The notes: a model not told the origin generated them from the letters alone. Shown: positions 34,010 to 45,699, counted from the stretch's first letter. The stretch is DNA of 64,000 nucleotides from Gigaspora rosea (GCA_003550325.1 QKWP01000612.1:3964-67963); one strand, 5' to 3'. Numbers and translations are program-made.

Positions 34010-35125
34010 ATATAGTATATAGTATAATATATATATATAGTTAGATTTAAATATAGTATGTATGTATTTCTTTTAAAACAAGCTTAGAAATTAATAAACA
34101 CTTTAAAAGTGTTTAGCATGTACTCGAAGAGCAAAAATAGATATAAAGTCACATTGGGATATTAAAAAAAACATATCAAATCTTTTAATATTATTTAATA
34201 ATTTTGAGGTATTATAATTAATTTATAAATATACAATATTATTAATTACTATGTACTATTTTTAATTATTATATAGATACCAAGTGTTAATTCGCTACTC
34301 TTTTAAGGAATTGGTTCTTTTATGCCTAACACTTCTCCAAGTCCCAAATTCAAATATAGCGCAATATAGATTTGAACATAGTACAATAGTTAGATTCAAA
34401 CATAGTAATGATAATTAGATTCGAAACATAATAGTTATATTCAATAGCAGATTCAGAACGAAGCAAATAGGTAGTTCAGAACATAGCATATAGTTAATAG
34501 TATAATAGTTAGATTCTGGTATAGTATAATAAATTCAATACATAATATAATAGTTAGATTTAAGATATAACATAATAATTAGATTTACGATAGTTAAATT
34601 CGGTTAGTATTTTGAGGTAGTTAGATTCAAGCATAGTACAATAGTTAGATTTGGTTATAATATAGTACAATAGTTAGATTTGGGACATAATATGATAGTT
34701 AGATTCGGGTATAGCATGATAGATTCGGCATATATAACATGATATATAGTTAGATTTGAGTATAGCATGATAGTTAAATTTGGGACATAGGACAATAAGG
34801 ATGTAATGTGATAGTTAAATTTGGGATGTATAGTAGCATAATATATAGCAAGTAGTTAAATTTGGGACATAGCACAAGTCAGATTTAGATATAGCACGAT
34901 AGTTGATTTGAATTTGAACCATATTATATAAGTTTGATTCAGGATGTAGCAAATAGTTAAATTCAGAACATATATAGTATAATACAGTAGTTAGATTTAG
35001 GCATAGACACAATAGTTAGGTTTAAAATGTACATAATTAGATTTAGGTATAGACACGATAGTTAAATTTGGTATAGTATTTGGGATATATAGTAGTATAA
35101 TAGTTAGATTTAGGTATAATTATTT
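34010..35125. repeat. Degenerate minisatellite, unit near GTTAGATTYGGGYATAGYA
   Basis: The phrase ATAGTTAGATT recurs every 20-45 bp through 34340-35125, with a first patch at 34010-34060. Units are variants of ATAGTTAGATTTGGGACATA / GCATGATA. The patch 34070-34335 between them is not obviously repeated. The strong variation suggests an old array. Frames such as 34815-35012 are artefacts of the repeat. Confidence 0.8.
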
Positions 35126-36480
35126 TATACTAATTCTTTTCAACTCTAATTCATTCTATAAAACGTCGATTTGTCTTGCTGCTTTGATTATAAATTAACA
35201 TTTGATGCAAGAATGTATTCATCGCAGATTAGATTAAAATTTGCATCAGATCTGAATTTAAATACAGAGTTTTATTAGAACTATAGCGGAAGTCTATGTT
35301 AAGTATTGGAGAAATTATAATGATTTTAATAACTTAGATACTTTATATAGTCTAATATATTACCTTTTTTTTTGGCAATCTTGGAAGTTCTATTTATGCA
35401 TTAGTATTACACAAAAATTTATATATTAAAAACATATAAGCGGAGTTACATCATATGACTGCACAAAAAAAAATTATCCATTTTCTTTGAAACTTTACCA
35501 AGTTATTCTTTAGTCGCAACTAAAGTTATTTGTAAAAATCCATCTTACAATCTCATGATCTACATAACTTCTATAAGACATGAATACAAGCACATAAATG
35601 TATATATAAACTTATAAATGAACTTATAAATGTATAGTATTTATTAGTTAACAAGTAATGGGACTTCATTTATTTTTTTTATTAGTTTGTTTACATTTTT
35701 TGTATTTTTATTTGGTTTTTTTTTATTTATTTTTTAATTTTTATGTTATTTTATTTATTTTTGACTTCTTTGATACTTTGCAACTTTTTTATATGTATTT
35801 TTTTTTAATTTCTTTTGTGCTTACACAAAGCTCTTATTTTATAAAATATATTTAGGTTATTCATATTAATTATTAAGAACTGTGCTAGATAGTTTATTAT
35901 AGTTTCTTATGTTAATAGTTTATAGATATAAATAATATCGTAAAAATAAGCGCAAGTATAAAATTATGATAACTGTGAGATTTATTTTAATAAAATTATA
36001 TTAGATATTCTTGTTGAAAGAAAAATAAATAAAATATGAAAGACAAATGATAATGTTTTTGATTATTATAAGTAAATTTATACATGTATATTAACTATAT
36101 AAATCTCAAGGTTAGAAGTAGATATTAGCATATTAGAAATATATTTTAATATAGATACATGAGCAGAAATATTACATTAAATTTTTAAATATATCGTATT
36201 ATTATCGTTATTATTATCTGATATTGTATCGCAATATTTATTAAATTGATTATAATATTAAGATATTAGCCAATCACGTTTAATAAAAATCATCTGACAT
36301 AACAACCAATAAAAAGAACTTTTGTTATACTGCAACCTTGCTTTATTATATATATACAATTAAATTTAAAAATATATTAAATATCTAAATTTATATAATG
36401 ATCTATGTTATGCATATTGTTTACTTGTTTACATTTTTTTAACCAATCAAATCAAATGTCTGCCATGCTTGTTACACTAT
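35126..36480. other. Gene-free AT-rich DNA
   Basis: No gene. Positions 35650-35860 are a T-rich fragment resembling the 60050-60200 repeat (TTAGTTTGTTTACATTTTTT). Positions 36430-36500 end in CAGTTGACTGGCGGATTATT, an end of the foldback family at 32480. Confidence 0.5.
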
Positions 36481-36499
36481 AATTGTGCATCAGTTGACT

Positions 36500-36840
36500 G
36501 GCGGATTATTAATTAATTTTGTTTTTTTGTTAATTTTTGTTTTTTTTTTAATTTTTGCTTTTTTTTTAATTTTTTTTTTTTTANNNNNNNNNNNNNNNNN
36601 NNNNNNNNNNNNNNNNNNNNNNNNNNNNNNNNNNNNNNNNNNNNNNNNNNNNNNNNNNNNNNNNNNNNNNNNNNNNTTTTTTTTTTTTAAATTTTTGTTT
36701 TTTTAATTTTTGGTTTTTTTTTTTAATTTTTGTTTTTTCTTTTATCATTTTTTTCATTTTTTATTTTTTTTCAATTTTTTTTTGTATAAATTTTTTTTAT
36801 TTTTTTAATGTATTTAATTTTTAATTTTTTTTATTTGTAA
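36500..36840. repeat. T-rich microsatellite around an assembly gap
   Basis: AATTTTTGTTTTTTTTT-type units repeat on both sides of a run of N. Reverse-oriented copies of the same tract occur near 32415-32480, next to the same foldback end. Confidence 0.8.
36584..36676. other. Assembly gap (93 N)
   Basis: A run of 93 N within a T-rich microsatellite. The gap is an assembly failure in low-complexity DNA; its true length is unknown. Confidence 0.98.
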
Positions 36841-36900
36841 ATTAAGGTAAGTATGGATATTATAGCGCAGTACCAATTATGATACACATGTGATATTTTG

Positions 36901-37008
36901 AGATCTTGTGATCAGAATCAGATGGTTTTACTATATTCGATTCGTCTTGATGAGACAAGTCAAATAGTAGTAAAATCATCCGATTCTGATTATTGAATCT
37001 CAAGATAT
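36901..37008. repeat. Hairpin of the GGTACCATTCGA family, copy 3
   Basis: ATCTTGTGATCAGAATCAGA ... ATTCGATTCGTCTTGATGAG ... AGTAAAATCATCCGATTCTG, then ATTGAATCTCAAGAT. The GGTACC core is diverged here (ACTATATTCGA) but the symmetrical CGTCT centre and the outer CAGAAT arms are kept. Confidence 0.7.
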
Positions 37009-37436
37009 TTGATGCCTAAATAAATAAATAAAATTTTAAATTTTTAAGCTTTAATAAAATCTAATCATAGAATGTTGATTGTGGCTTTTTTTATTAAGTA
37101 AATCAACCTTTATTATTAAACCAATTTTGTTCTTATAACAAATTCTACTTACCTTTAAATTTTCATAAAAACTGAATAATTTTTTACTAATAGTCATTTG
37201 TAAAAAATCTTATTGCATTATAATAGATTCTTTGGATACAAAAATGTATTTTATAAAAATCAATTAATAAAAAATTATTTGAATTTTATAAAAATTTAAA
37301 AATAAGTAGAAGATATAATGATGAATAAAATTGTCTTATTAATGAAGATCAATTTACTTAATAAAAAATTTTCTAGCAATGTATCAAAGTTATTGTTTTT
37401 AGTCTTTTAAAATTTAATCTTTATTGTATATAACTT

Positions 37437-37545
37437 GTGTTGTAGTGATTAGAATAAAATGATTTTGGTACCATTCAACTCATCTCATTGAGATGAATCG
37501 AATGGTACCAAAATTATTTGATTCTGACTACTAGATCACAAGATA
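37437..37545. repeat. Hairpin of the GGTACCATTCGA family, copy 4
   Basis: TGATTTTGGTACCATTCAAC, centre TCATCTCATTGAGATGA, then ATCGAATGGTACCAAAATTA and TTCTGACTACTAGATCACAA. Followed by GATATCACGTGTGCATCATA, a phrase also flanking copy 3 in reverse. Confidence 0.8.
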
Positions 37546-37615
37546 TCACGTGTGCATCATAATTGGCATATAATTTGTTAATTTTTAGCTTTTATTTTAA
37601 TTTGCAATATTGTAT

Positions 37616-37709
37616 AATCTAGTGATCAGAATCAAATGATTTTGGTACCATTCAATTTATTCTGATGATAATATCAAAAATGTTCGATTCTAATTCTTAG
37701 ATCACGTGA
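37616..37709. repeat. Hairpin of the GGTACCATTCGA family, copy 5 (degenerate)
   Basis: AATCTAGTGATCAGAATCAA then TGATTTTGGTACCATTCAAT; the right arm is short and decayed (TTCGATTCTAATTCTTAGAT). Confidence 0.65.
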
Positions 37710-37922
37710 TACCGGCTATAAAAGTTAGCTGCACCATAATACCTATATGCATCTTATTATTTTTTAAGGGACTACCTATTTCTACTATGGTATTTTGCTA
37801 TTTCCACCATGGTTATACAAAAAGTTACTATTTTTAGATTTTAATATAATATTGTATATTATAATTTTAATTATTTTCAATTAGCCCAACTTGATTTAGA
37901 TTACCAAAACAAGACTCATGTA

Positions 37923-39091
37923 CAGTAGCCAACAAAAGTAACGTCCAATTTTTGCCCAAAAAAGAAATTTTTCATTAATAAAATTTTGGCCGAATATACA
38001 TCAAATTTTTTTTATTATGAATATAATACATTAATGAGTGACCCTTTGCACCTGTAATAACCTCAGTTCTTTGTGTCATTGAGTCAGAAACTACATGAAA
38101 AATGACGTATCCAAATTTGATCACGCTTCTGTTAGGGCTACTTTAAGTGCAAGTTTATCCCTTGGGAAATCTTCACGGTTCTGAATATTGTTCTTCACTA
38201 TCTTCCAAATGGTTTCTATGGAGTTAAGGTAAGGGGATCGTGAAGGCCAATCTATATAATTTATTTTTTTTGAATTAAGCCAATCTAACACTTTATGAAC
38301 AGGGGTATTATCATGCTAAAAAATTGGATAGGAGTCGAGTAACAAATGAGCAGCAGATACAAATGGTACGAGGTAGTTATTTAGAATCTTGGTATAGATT
38401 TCTTTATTAATTTTTTGCTTGGAACCTTTGTAATTATCAAAAAAAAACTATGGGACCTTTAATCGTATCAATATAACATGACCAAACCATTACTGAGACC
38501 CTGTCACTTTTAAAATTCGGTTGCAAATACTCATGTTTGTATCTTTCATCTGCACAATGCCATACTCGAACTTGGCAGGATTGTTTACCTACTTCTATAC
38601 TCATTTTATTAGAAAAAATGATACGCCTCCAAAAGTAAATATCTTTGTCTTTGTGTTGATCACACCATTTTTTATGCCCTTCTATATTGGCTGGTGGCAA
38701 AAAAGGCTTCAAGGCAGCCACGCGAGAACGAAGCCCAGCGTCGTGTAAGGTTCTAGCTACAGTTTGAACACTGTAATTAAGTTTTAGATCCTTCACAATT
38801 TGGAGAAGCGGCACCCGCCTTTCTTTTAATATTTTTTTACTATGGCCGTTTTTTCTTGCTTCTTAAGGACTGGGGATGTCGGGACTGAGGTAAATTTTCA
38901 ATTTTTTTGGTCCTTTTGTACTTTGCTAAGAACTGTTGAATTGTTGTTGGGACACGTCCTTCTTTGACGTATAAAAAAGCAGAATATGAAAAAAATTTGC
39001 CCCAAAATGCATAATTTATGGGGTATACACAGCCCTTTGTTTACTCACGTGAGATGATCTGCAGATCAGGCATTACTTTTGTTGGCTACTG
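37923..39091 (-). mobile_element. Tc1-like DNA transposon, 1169 bp, TA target
   Basis: Terminal inverted repeats CAGTAGCCAACAAAAGTAA and TTACTTTTGTTGGCTACTG, flanked by TA (37921-37922, 39092-39093). It carries a broken Tc1-type transposase on the minus strand. It lies inside the foldback element 37768-39752, so it is younger than that copy. Confidence 0.93.
38060..38990 (-). pseudogene. Tc1/mariner transposase (DDE), broken
   Basis: The transposase that cuts and joins the 37923-39091 element. The longest open part, 38437-38814 (125 residues), holds the HTH/core junction and IYFWRRIIFSNKMSIEVG, VWHCADERYKHE and VSVMVWSCYIDTIKGPIVF. The first catalytic Asp appears as Asn (FSNKM where 'FSDES' is usual). 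Downstream in neighbouring frames are HDNTPVHKVLDW (second Asp) and WPSRSPYLNSIETIW (third acidic residue, Glu). Upstream, about 38815-38985, EGRVPTTIQQFLAKYKRTKK is the N-terminal DNA-binding region. Several stops make it inactive. Confidence 0.9.
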
Positions 39092-39230
39092 TAATGTTAT
39101 ACAATATTTGCAGCATGTAACCAAAAATTATTTTTGCGAAAACAATGCACTGGGCCTTTGTGTATATATTGTATAACCAGTATATGTACTGTGATTGGAT
39201 ATTGCTTTGAACCTAGATTTAGGGTTAGAG

Positions 39231-39480
39231 CAGTGTTGTATATGGGATGCGTCCACACTATGTAAAACGTCCAACGTCCAAAATTGTCCAAAATCGTCCA
39301 AGCCTATGTTCCATGTTTAACTAATTAATAACGTTATTTAAAAAAATATATAATTATATATTTTTTAGATGCTGGACTTATTGGTGAAAAAATTAAAATA
39401 GATTATCTTAATAAAATTTCAAGTAATTTTAATTTGAAAAAATGTCAAAATTGTCTAAAATTGTCCCATGTACAACACTG
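39231..39480. mobile_element. 250-bp hAT-like MITE, CAGTGTTGTA ends
   Basis: CAGTGTTGTATATGGGA at the left, TCCCATGTACAACACTG at the right (one mismatch). Flanks GGTTAGAG (39223-39230) and GATTAGAG (39481-39488) are an 8-bp duplication with one difference. GTCCAAAATTGTCC-type repeats lie near both ends. Fits the hAT superfamily. Inserted in the foldback element's AACCCTAA-like centre. Confidence 0.88.
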
Positions 39481-39752
39481 GATTAGAGTAGGCCAGAATT
39501 ATGTCTAACCTGCTAGGGGCATATCATGATAGTGCCCACTAGTATTAAGCTTAATACTGGCTGACCCAATCAAAATAAGACTTATAATATTACACAACAT
39601 TAGCGGTGTGTAACCAAAAATTATTTTTGCAAAAACAATGTACTGGGCCTTTGTGCAATATAAGTGCATATATTATTTGAATTTTAGAAATAGAAAATCT
39701 TGTGTAACTATAGTGAAAATAGCAAAATACCATAGTGGAAATAGTAGCCCCC

Positions 39753-40300
39753 TTTTTTAAATTTTTTTTACTTTTATTATTTTTTTTTAAATTTTTTTAA
39801 TATTTTTTTTTAATTTCACTTTTTTATTTAATAATTTTTCAGATTTTATTTTTAACTTTTTTTTAATCTTTTTTATTATTAAATTTTTAACATTTTTTTA
39901 TGTTTAAAAATTTTTTTTTATTGTAATTCGATTTCTGATGGCATCTTCTGCCATTAAAATTTTTTATTTATTATTTTTTTTTATTTTTTTTTATTTATTT
40001 TTTTTTACTTTTTTTATTTTATTTTATTTATTATTACTTATTTTATTTTATTTTTAACTTTTTTTATTATATTATATTTATTTTTTATTTAATTTTGATT
40101 ATTTTTTATTTTTTTTTAAACAGTTCTTTAATTTTTTTATTATTTTTTTTTTTAATTCCGTTTTTTTTTAATTTTTATTATTAAATAATTTTTTTTAAAA
40201 TTTTTTTTTATTTTTAAAATTATTTTTAAATTTTTTTATTTTAATGTTTAATTTTTTTAAATTATTTACTTTTATTTTATTTACTTTTTTTATTTTTTTT
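39753..40300. repeat. T-rich low-complexity DNA
   Basis: Almost only T and A (TTTATTATTTTTTTTTATTT-like). No gene. Confidence 0.8.
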
Positions 40301-40312
40301 CATTTACAGTAG

Positions 40313-40524
40313 ATCTAGATTAGAGTTAATACCTCTATTCAGATATATTTTTTATATCCAGATTTATCTGGTTTTAACATAGTATATATCCAGATTTAAA
40401 TTTAAACCTGGATTTATTTATATCTAGATATAAAAACACTATGTCACATTATATCACATGACATAGTATATATTATATCCAGATATATAAATCCAGATAG
40501 AGGTATTAACTCTAATCTAGATTA
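40313..40524. mobile_element. 212-bp inverted-repeat element
   Basis: ATCTAGATTAGAGTTAATAC then CTCTATTCAG at the left is the inverse of CTGGATTTATATATCTGG-type right arm ending AATCTAGATT. The centre carries ATCCAGATTTAAATTTAAAC. Flanking target bases not determined. Confidence 0.7.
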
Positions 40525-40604
40525 GATTTTCACATGTTTTTTTTATTATATAAGGGAGATGGGGGTATTGTGGACAGGGGGGGTATTGTGGACAGGGCAG
40601 ATAT

Positions 40605-40715
40605 CTTGCAATCTAGTGATCAGAATTGGATGATTTTTATACCATTCGAATCAGCTCAGAGAGACGAATCGAATGGTATAAAAATCATCCAATTCTGATT
40701 ACTAGATCACAAGAT
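40605..40715. repeat. Hairpin of the GGTACCATTCGA family, copy 6
   Basis: TTGCAATCTAGTGATCAGAA, GGATGATTTTTATACCATTC, centre TCAGCTCAGAGAGACGA, then ATCGAATGGTATAAAAATCA, CCAATTCTGATTACTAGATC. Near-complete two-fold symmetry. Confidence 0.85.
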
Positions 40716-40799
40716 AATATTATTTATGCAAAATATAAAATTTTATATATATTTGAATTTAATTAGTAAATCTGCAAATTTTTGTATAATAAACCTTTA

Positions 40800-40910
40800 A
40801 TTATCTTGGGATCCCGTGATTGGATTTTAACGATTTTGTGCTTGTTAGAATCGTCTCGCTAAGACGGTCATTTTGGTAGTAAAATCATCCAAAACGGGCC
40901 AGTAGATCAA
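40800..40910. repeat. Divergent hairpin-family member (GGGATCCCGTGATTGG type)
   Basis: ATCTTGGGATCCCGTGATTG, AACGATTTTGTGCTTGTTAG, AATCGTCTCGCTAAGACGG, TTTTGGTAGTAAAATCATCC, CAGTAGATC. Same layout as the GGTACC hairpins but the arms are unlike; the CGTCTC/GAGACG-type centre persists. This subtype forms the 45900-46740 and 47680-48030 clusters. Confidence 0.6.
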
Positions 40911-41147
40911 AAATTATTCATTGTGTCCACAATACCCCCCTTTTTTCTAAAATTTAGTTTTTATGTTCTATTTTGTGTACTAATTATTTATATCTAAAAC
41001 TATATATGATATAAAGATTTTTTTACAGTAATTTATTCCTTATTAAGCATAGTTCAAATAATAAAAATTGTATAAAAATCTATTTGATTATTAAAAAGTT
41101 TTATTAGTAGAAACTTTAACCTGTCCATAATACCCTCATCTCCCTTA

Positions 41148-42594
41148 TATATATTTTTTGTCTTTTTTTTTATTTATTACTTTTTTTCTATTTATTTTTT
41201 TTAATAATATTTATTATTATTATTATTATTATTATTTATTAATTATTTTTTAAATTAATAATTTATAAGTTTTTTTAAAATTATATTATAACTTATCTTA
41301 TTTAATTTATTTTTGTTATTTGTAATTTTTACTCGGAAAATAACTTATCATTGGCGTTGTCCAGTTTGAAGCCACCTTTCTTTGTCTTTGGTGCTGTCTA
41401 TTTTGGAGCAACTTCTTGCAACTTCTTTTCCGCTGTTGGTATCATCTATTTTGGTGCATGCATTTTTTTCATTGTTGGTGTCATTAGTTTATTGTGTTTT
41501 AGTTTGAATACTAACTTTTATGTTTTCAGTTTCAGATTTTAGTATTGGAGTTGTTAGTTGGTGCTTTATCATTAGTGTTTTCCATTTTGGTATATTATTT
41601 GTTGCTAGTGGTATTAGTGTTTTTTCTTTTCGACATATTTTTGTTAGTGCGCCCTAGTTCTAAATACTACTTTTTAATTTTTCTCTTTTTTTAGGTTTTT
41701 CGAGTGATTTCGTAATTGCTTTAGCTGATTTCAATATTACTTTGGGTGTGTTTTAGAGATTTCATTTTGGGAGCCTGTTAGTTTTTTTGGACGTTTCTTG
41801 TATGACTACATGGTGTCTTGTCACTAATTTTGACATTACTTTGGGTGTGTTTTAGGGTTTCTTTTTATAGATTCGTTTTGGATGCCCTGTCAGTTTTCTT
41901 AGGTGCTCTTTGTGCAAGTTTGTGGTTGTCTCTGGTGTCTTGTCACCGATTTTAACATTGCTTGGTGCAGTATGGGGTATCTTGTAGATTTTACCTTGGG
42001 TGCCTTGTTAGTTTTCTTAATTAATATATATATAGTTGCTAATACTGTAAATAGCAAATTGGCAATTTGCTAGCATATATATTAATTGAATTTAAAATCC
42101 ATATATTATTGTAAATGGTGTAAATATAAGTAGTAAAACCTCTGGCAAGCTCTAGCTATACGAATGTAATGGATAACTATTTTGCTAAGTCTGCTAGCTT
42201 ATATTTTTTATATGTCTTTATCTTCTGGCTTACTATGAGATCATTGATTTTAAATTCTTTTATATTTATTTTTTTTTATATTTTATTTTTAATTAATATA
42301 TATCTGATATGTAGTTGCTAATATTGTGAATAGCAAATTTGCTCGCATATATTATACTTTTAGGGTTAGGATTAGAGCATATTAGTTAGTATTAGATTGT
42401 TTTAGTATAAATTATATGATTAAGGTTAGATTATTGGATTCTTGTTAATTTTGTATTAATTGTATAATTGTATTAGTTAAAAGCAAATGCTTAAAATGTT
42501 CATTATCTATATTATATAAATAAAAAATTTTAAATAACTTAATTAGTATGTATATTTTTAATAATATTATAATATTATTACAGAATTTATATAT
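41148..42594. other. Gene-free DNA with GT-rich dispersed repeats
   Basis: Positions 41340-42000 repeat phrases such as GTTGGTGTCATTAGTTT, TTTTGGTGC and ACTTTGGGTGTGTTTTAG. Their complement resembles the CACCAACAACAATACTAA-type DNA around 30900-31060 and 32230-32270. A weak inverted repeat (AGTTGCTAATA ... TAGCAAATT) lies at 42020-42080 and again at 42310-42350. No gene seen. Confidence 0.5.
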
Positions 42595-42880
42595 GTGATA
42601 TATAGATATATATATGGCATATATACTATATGTATACTATATGTATCCGATATGTGTCCGATATCCTATATGAACTCTACACATATTGGAATCCTATAAT
42701 ATATATTGGGTATATGATGCATTACAAATTTATATATGCGATTTATACCCAATATGTATATGGTATATATACTATATATGTATTCAATATATGTCTGATA
42801 TCCTACATGAACTCTACACATATTGGGTATATGTATAAATGTATTTTATACATATCGGTCACATATCAGTCACATATACT
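42595..42880. repeat. Direct repeat of ~160 bp, TATATGT-rich
   Basis: CCGATATCCTATATGAACTC then TACACATATTGG (about 42656-42690) recurs as CTGATATCCTACATGAACTC then TACACATATTGG (about 42803-42837), with similar flanks. The reported frame is a by-product of the repeat. Confidence 0.7.
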
Positions 42881-42887
42881 ATATATA

Positions 42888-43224
42888 CAGTCAATCCTTT
42901 ATAAATACAACTCATAGGAACAAACCTACAACATGCATTTAGGGAGATTTGCATTTAGAAAGATCTAATTAAATTGCAGCTTTAAAAATTAGATCATCAA
43001 GTTTGTGTAACTTTTACCAAAACTGTATAACCTATCTTAAATACTAAAATTGATTGGCTATATACATTTAGGGAGGTTAGTATAATATAAAATATTATTC
43101 AAAAAAACGTGCATTTACAGAATATAGAACATGTATTTAGCACTAATAATATCTTATGGAAAGAAAAAACGTGCATTTAGTGAGGTATTGCATTTATGAA
43201 GATTGCATTTATAGAGGCTGACTG
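42888..43224 (-). mobile_element. CAGTCA-family MITE, full copy, TA target
   Basis: 337 bp, flanked by TA (42886-42887, 43225-43226). Begins CAGTCAATCCTTTATAAATA and ends CATTTATAGAGGCTGACTG. Internally like 15417-15754, in the same orientation. Confidence 0.9.
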
Positions 43225-43249
43225 TATCAGGTACCTAATATTATACCGA

Positions 43250-43395
43250 TATATAATTATAACCTGTACTACAACTTTTAATTAATTGATCTTGGCTATT
43301 AACTTAGTACAAAAAAGTTTTTTTTTTAGAAATACTTGGTATCATTATATTATACTATAATCATGCACTAGATGACAGGCCTCCAAAATATATAT
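43250..43395. repeat. Fragment of the AATTGAAAGTTGTAGAG foldback family
   Basis: GTACTACAACTTTTAATTAA, TTAACTTAGTACAAAAAAGT, then ACTATAATCATGCACTAGAT and GACAGGCCTCC. This is one arm plus end of the foldback element at 32480-33361, decayed. Confidence 0.7.
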
Positions 43396-45032
43396 AGATA
43401 GATTGGATTTATTATAAAATTCTAAAAATAAAAAGATCTGCAAAAAACTTTAAAAGTAAACAAAAATTACTATAAATAAAAAAAATCTGTATAAAAAAAA
43501 CCAAAAATAAGCAAACTAATATCTAATTTATCTATATAAATTTTGAAGTTCTAAATAACTAGCAGATCATTAATTAAAAGAACAAAATATATTTATATTT
43601 ATTAGCAAAACAGAAACTATTGTAAGTTTAGAGCAAAAATAGAAAATTTATTTTATATACAGAAAAATGTTATTCAAAAAAATTAGAATATCTTATTTTT
43701 GAATAAAAGAAGTTTCTTAGTAATTGCAAGTAGTTACAAATAATATTAGCAAATTTATAGTAGTGCAATCTTTCAAAAGATCTTGCAAACCTGCAAAATC
43801 TTTTGAAAGATTTTGTATATTGCAATTATTTCGAAATATTTCAAGTGTCGAAATATTTTAAGAGTGTTTTTAAAATATTTTTCGAAATATTTAGAGAACT
43901 AGCTGGATTAATAGATATGTAACCTGGGTCATACCAACATCAGCAAATTATATATATGTAATTTTACTTTAGATATTATGACTCGTAATATTACAAAAAT
44001 CTTACAATCAATACAGTATATTATATAATATATTATGCTATATTATAGTTATATTATGGTATTGTTATCCTATATCCACTTCTTCAAATTAGGTAACTAG
44101 AGTAATCTTAGACTATGAACACTTTGTGTAACTTCAAACTTTGTTACTGTAGTATATCTAAGTCAATATGGCATTTTTAAGAAAACTTAACAAAGAAGAT
44201 TTAAGGCAATTTGCAATTATGAAAGAGGCTACAATTAGAAGTATATGAAGATACTAATAACTGTTTGATTTGTGTAATTAATAGTTGTTTTTATTATTGA
44301 AAGAGTATGAAGACTCGATGTTGAACTTGGGGTCCATATCGGCCGCTTTTATACTTTTTGAAATTTTACAAATATAATGGTCAATATCTTTTACATGTGT
44401 AATACAGTATATACTACAATTACTATTAATAAAATATATAGTATAACTAGTATAAATATAATATATGTAATAAATAATATAAATATAATATATAAGATAT
44501 CTAGAATATATGCTATAAATATGCCATTTTTCAGATATATCAGATCTACAAATTGGCCCGCAGCAATCTCCTAGCCAATCAGATTGCTAATCAATTAATA
44601 AGTATAGAAGTAAATGTTTAATACTTCCTATCTTGGCAACTAGAGGTCGTATAGAGATGTACTATAGCTTATTCGAACTGTCTCGGCGAGCTGAGTCGAA
44701 TGGTAGTGGTTTCATTGAATTCAGATCACTGGTTCAAAAGTTATATCCGTTTTTGTGATTTTTCATAGGTCAACAGTATTTATTTTGAAATATTTTGAAA
44801 TATATTGCGTAATATTGTGAAATAGATCAAATAAAAAATGCAAATTATTCCTACAGGGGTTGCAGAAAGCATAGTTTGTGATCTTTTTATATTGTTTCGC
44901 AATATTTTGCAGATTTCACAAATTTTCAAAATTTTTTAAAAAATAAATAAACAATATACATTTTCACATAATCATACTTTTTTACAAGTTTTCGCATTAT
45001 TTCGCAAGTTTTTGCAATTTAATATAAAATTT
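43396..45032. other. Gene-free AT-rich DNA
   Basis: No gene I can support. There is a 26-codon frame at 44169-44247 (MAFLRKLNKEDLRQFAIMKE) with no context. Positions 43790-43890 and 44780-45000 are rich in AAATATTTCGAAATATTT and TTTTCGCATTATTTCGCAAG repeats. Positions 44660-44740 hold a remnant of the CGTCTC-type hairpin (AACTGTCTCGGCGAG ... GAGTCGAATGGTAG). Confidence 0.5.
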
Positions 45033-45699
45033 TATATTTATTTATTTATTTTTTTTTCAGATTCAAGGTGCCTGTTTTGAGGCATATATTTCATTTAGTT
45101 TATACATCTGGATTCTACATAGATGAGAGTACAACTAGCTACATATACACTTTTAGTGTCTAATTTAAGTAGTCCGCCCAAAGGTTCAACACTAACTGCT
45201 ATATCTGCAATCCAATTATAGAAATTGTCTATTTAAACTCTTTAATTTTCTGCTTTACACCTTGGACTTTTAACTGATTTACCAGACATCTGCATTACCT
45301 ATGCGATTAGTCCAGACACTTGGGTTTCTTTTATAAGAGTCCTTAGAACTCTTTCTTATATCCGAAGGTACAATCTGGCTTATCCTTAACATAAAACTTG
45401 GTAGAGCTGCCTCTGTCCCATACAGATATAATCTACACTTCGGTAATTTGCACGCTTACCAAGGCCAATACTTGCTGTCAAGGAGGTACTCTTAAATGCT
45501 ACCATTATTTACTTCTGCCCTTGTAAGGTTCACTCCAACCCGGTACTCACTATCACCTTCCTACTAGTCATTTCCTGATATATCCTATACTTTCAATCTA
45601 GTTGGTACAGAAGGGTCGATTTACTCGGCATTAGGTGCTATTATGGATTTTTCCCCTGGTACCTACTTCTATAACATAGGCCCTTTTCCTTCGATGCAA

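Larger units (their letters stand above)
37768..39752. mobile_element. Foldback element (second copy), interrupted twice
   Basis: GGGACTACCTATTTCTACTA at the left is the inverse of TAGTGGAAATAGTAGCCCCC at the right. The interior matches the palindrome at 16568-17182 (GTAACCAAAAATTATTTTTG, TCATGATAGTGCCCAC, AGTATTAAGCTTAATACTGG). Removing the Tc1-like element (37923-39091) and the hAT-like MITE (39231-39480) leaves about 556 bp, similar to the first copy. Confidence 0.85.
40552..41147. mobile_element. 596-bp TIR element with GGGGGTATTGTGGACAGG ends
   Basis: AAGGGAGATGGGGGTATTGT then GGACAGG at the left; CCTGTCCATAATACCCTCAT then CTCCCTT at the right. TA-rich flanks make the exact duplication ambiguous. 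GGTATTGTGGACAGG is present twice at the left and once inverted at about 40920-40940. It contains two hairpin copies (40605-40715, 40800-40910). Confidence 0.8.

Noticed and set aside
34010-35125. Possible CRISPR array
   Set aside because: Repeats are degenerate with no unique spacers of constant length, and the DNA is eukaryotic.
36485-36706. 73-codon frame spanning the N run
   Set aside because: It is made of T-run codons and unknown bases.
44169-44247. 26-codon frame MAFLRKLNKEDLRQFAIMKE...
   Set aside because: Too short, without repeats, neighbours or any family resemblance that I can support.
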